Shown one piece after another: positions 62,787 to 64,000 of a stretch of 64,000 bases of DNA. The notes below the pieces were generated by a model. The model was given only the letters and a program-made list of their open reading frames with translations, made no database searches and was not told the origin of the DNA. Source of the DNA: Nostoc sp. 'Peltigera membranacea cyanobiont' N6 (GTDB lineage Bacteria; Cyanobacteriota; Cyanobacteriia; Cyanobacteriales; Nostocaceae); NCBI RefSeq assembly GCF_002949735.1, contig NZ_CP026681.1, positions 7,036,501 to 7,100,500 of the forward strand, read 5' to 3'. The position numbers and the translations under genes were made by a program. Numbering within the stretch: position 1 is the stretch's first letter; every line of letters begins with the position of its first letter.

Positions 62787-62805
62787 AATAATGATAATAA
62801 TTATG
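62787..62805. promoter_or_regulatory. Fur-box-like site 1
   Basis: AATAATGATAATAATTATG matches the 19-bp Fur consensus GATAATGATAATCATTATC at 16 of 19 positions. It is 75 bp after the acylase stop and about 580 bp before the acyl-AMP ligase start. A GAAGCAGCC/GGCTGCTTTC hairpin at about 62818-62839 follows. Confidence 0.5.
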
Positions 62806-62946
62806 AAGAGGGAAGGAGAAGCAGCCTACGGCTGCTTTCTGTGTTGGCTGCGGCTCTCTCAAACTCAGACCCTCTGCCATAATCACCCTGTAAATAGGGT
62901 TTGAGATGCCCTAACTCTGATATGTAAACTGGGAAAAATACTCGTA

Positions 62947-62969
62947 AATGATAATTAATACCTATCATT
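62947..62969. promoter_or_regulatory. Fur-box-like site 2
   Basis: AATGATA (62947-62953) and TATCATT (62963-62969) are perfect 7-bp inverted repeats around an AT-rich centre, as in Fur-type operators. Confidence 0.45.
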
Positions 62970-63021
62970 AATCGCTTGTCAAATGCAACTCATTCCTATT
63001 AGAGTGACATACATGAGTTAA

Positions 63022-63038
63022 TTGAGAATTATTTGCAA
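63022..63038. promoter_or_regulatory. Fur-box-like site 3
   Basis: TTGAGAATTATTTGCAA is the half-site pattern (GAGAATTATTTGCA) common at iron-regulated promoters. It is the nearest of the three to the acyl-AMP ligase start (345 bp). No gene lies in the 62713-63382 gap. Confidence 0.45.
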
Positions 63039-63382
63039 AGCTTATGAAAAAATTTGGATTACTATCTATCTGAGGTGCGTAGGCGTGGCCTAACCCAGGC
63101 ATCGCCAAAAAGTAATTGATAAATCTAGCCAAAAGCCTTAAAAGGTATATCTGCTATTTTGGCTTTTCTGTCAATGGTTAAGTTCTATATAAAGTCTCCT
63201 GAAATGATAGTGAATACTTCTAGAGAATTGATTCACTGAAAATATTGATAGTTTACAGAGGCAAAGATGCGGAGATTATGAACCACAGAGAGTTGATTCT
63301 TGGCATTCCCCGCATCAGTCTCAAGATTTAAATATGGTTTAAATTTTGTTTCCGTGCAGCTTAAAGATGCTTAAGGCAGAAA

Positions 63383-64000
63383 ATGACTAAAATTATCAAT
63401 AGCATACAAGAAATTCCTCAATACTATGCGACTGTCGTTGATGTTCTGCGCGATCGCACATTGCAGACACCGGACAGACAAGCATTTACCTTTCTCGAAG
63501 ATGGAGAAACCAAAGAAGCAACATTCACCTATTATGAGTTGGATCGGCGTTCTAGAGCGATCGCATCTCAACTCCAAGCCCTTGGTTTAAGTGGTAAACG
63601 TGCCATCTTGCTCTATCCTCCTGGATTAGATTACTTGAGTGCTTTTTTTGGTTGTCTCTACGCTGGGGTAGTAGCGGTTCCAGCTTATCCGCCTCAAAAT
63701 TTACGTAAAATACCCAGAATACAGGCTATTAGCACAGATACACAAGCAAGCATCGCTCTCACCACAACAGTAATACTGCCCACATTAGAATCAATACTTG
63801 TACAACAAACTAACCTAGTAAATTTACACTGGCTGACTACCGACAACTTGACACAAGGTATAGAAGATTCTTGGCAACAACCTGCAATCAATGCAGATAC
63901 CTTAGCCTTTCTACAATACACATCAGGTTCAACAGGAACCCCAAAGGGAGTCATGCTCAGTCATGGCAATCTGTTGCACAATGCCGCCGTGACTTACCAG
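63383..64000 (+). CDS. Fatty acyl-AMP ligase / adenylation domain, 5' part only
   Basis: 206 codons from ATG 63383 to the window end without a stop. The sequence has the FAAL pattern: FTYYELDRRSRAIASQLQAL, ILLYPPGLDYLSAFFGCLYA, VVAVPAYPPQ, then the AMP-binding motif YTSGSTGTPKGVMLSHGNLL near residue 180. FAALs activate fatty acids as acyl-AMP and load them on an acyl carrier protein at the start of lipopeptide (NRPS/PKS) lines. Three Fur-like sites lie upstream. It is probably the first module of a cluster that continues outside. Confidence 0.85.
   Translation, partial: MTKIINSIQEIPQYYATVVDVLRDRTLQTPDRQAFTFLEDGETKEATFTYYELDRRSRAIASQLQALGLSGKRAILLYPPGLDYLSAFFGCLYAGVVAVPAYPPQNLRKIPRIQAISTDTQASIALTTTVILPTLESILVQQTNLVNLHWLTTDNLTQGIEDSWQQPAINADTLAFLQYTSGSTGTPKGVMLSHGNLLHNAAVTYQ

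Noticed and set aside
1..64000. tRNA, rRNA or known riboswitch
   Set aside because: I saw no cloverleaf, rRNA or riboswitch core that I could support; a covariance-model scan would be needed to exclude them.

Overview
The window is a chromosomal segment of a filamentous, probably heterocyst-forming cyanobacterium of the Nostoc/Anabaena type. The evidence is the many GCGATCGC (HIP1) octamers, heptanucleotide tandem repeats and palindromic intergenic repeats, an NDH-1 CO2-uptake operon, ADP-glucose glycogen genes, AMIN-domain TonB receptor, SLH protein and DUF1400 protein. This is judged by reading only; no database search was run.

Layout. 0-5 kb: an MXKDX-repeat lipoprotein cut by the window edge, rplU-rpmA, an orphan Nif11-type peptide, an RlaP-like nucleotidyltransferase and a LOG-family protein. 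5-9.6 kb: a GT4 glycosyltransferase, a GH13 branching-type enzyme and an MDR oxidoreductase. 10-15.3 kb: a tight four-gene operon made of a glucan-binding module fused to a gluconate-dehydrogenase small-subunit domain, a GMC flavoprotein and two paralogous cupin proteins; an S51 peptidase follows. 17-28 kb: SDR, aldo/keto reductase, cysteine desulfurase, a PD-(D/E)XK protein, three peroxiredoxin-type proteins, GST, a glycogen debranching enzyme carrying an intergenic-type repeat inside its reading frame, a DnaJ-like protein, a P-loop kinase and glgC. Together with the GT4 and GH13 genes this makes the first half rich in alpha-glucan functions.

29.7-37 kb is a protease and cell-death-like island: membrane pentapeptide-repeat protein, trypsin-like protease, caspase-like protease, a trypsin-co-occurring (Trypco1-type) protein, a subtilase and a small protein resembling the subtilase's own N-terminal propeptide. 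The membrane protein and the caspase share a 24-residue motif with 14 identities and no gaps, a candidate homotypic signalling motif. 37.5-44 kb: an RND adaptor, a restriction-modification pair whose cytosine methyltransferase is circularly permuted, and an SLH/GHL10 cell-surface protein. 44-48.8 kb: small stress-type genes, then two decayed antibiotic-inactivation-type genes (a truncated rifampicin phosphotransferase and an AAC(6')-like acetyltransferase relic) with an attC-like palindrome between them.

49-55 kb: the inducible CO2-uptake NDH-1MS operon ndhF3 - beta-carbonic anhydrase (EcaB type) - ndhD3 - cupA, all on the minus strand, with hairpin repeats in its gaps and a LysR-type palindrome upstream. 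55.7-64 kb: an iron-acquisition region with a PepSY membrane protein and TonB-dependent siderophore receptor in one operon, a penicillin-acylase/PvdQ-type Ntn hydrolase, Fur-box-like sites and the start of a fatty acyl-AMP ligase gene that probably opens a lipopeptide (siderophore?) cluster beyond the window.
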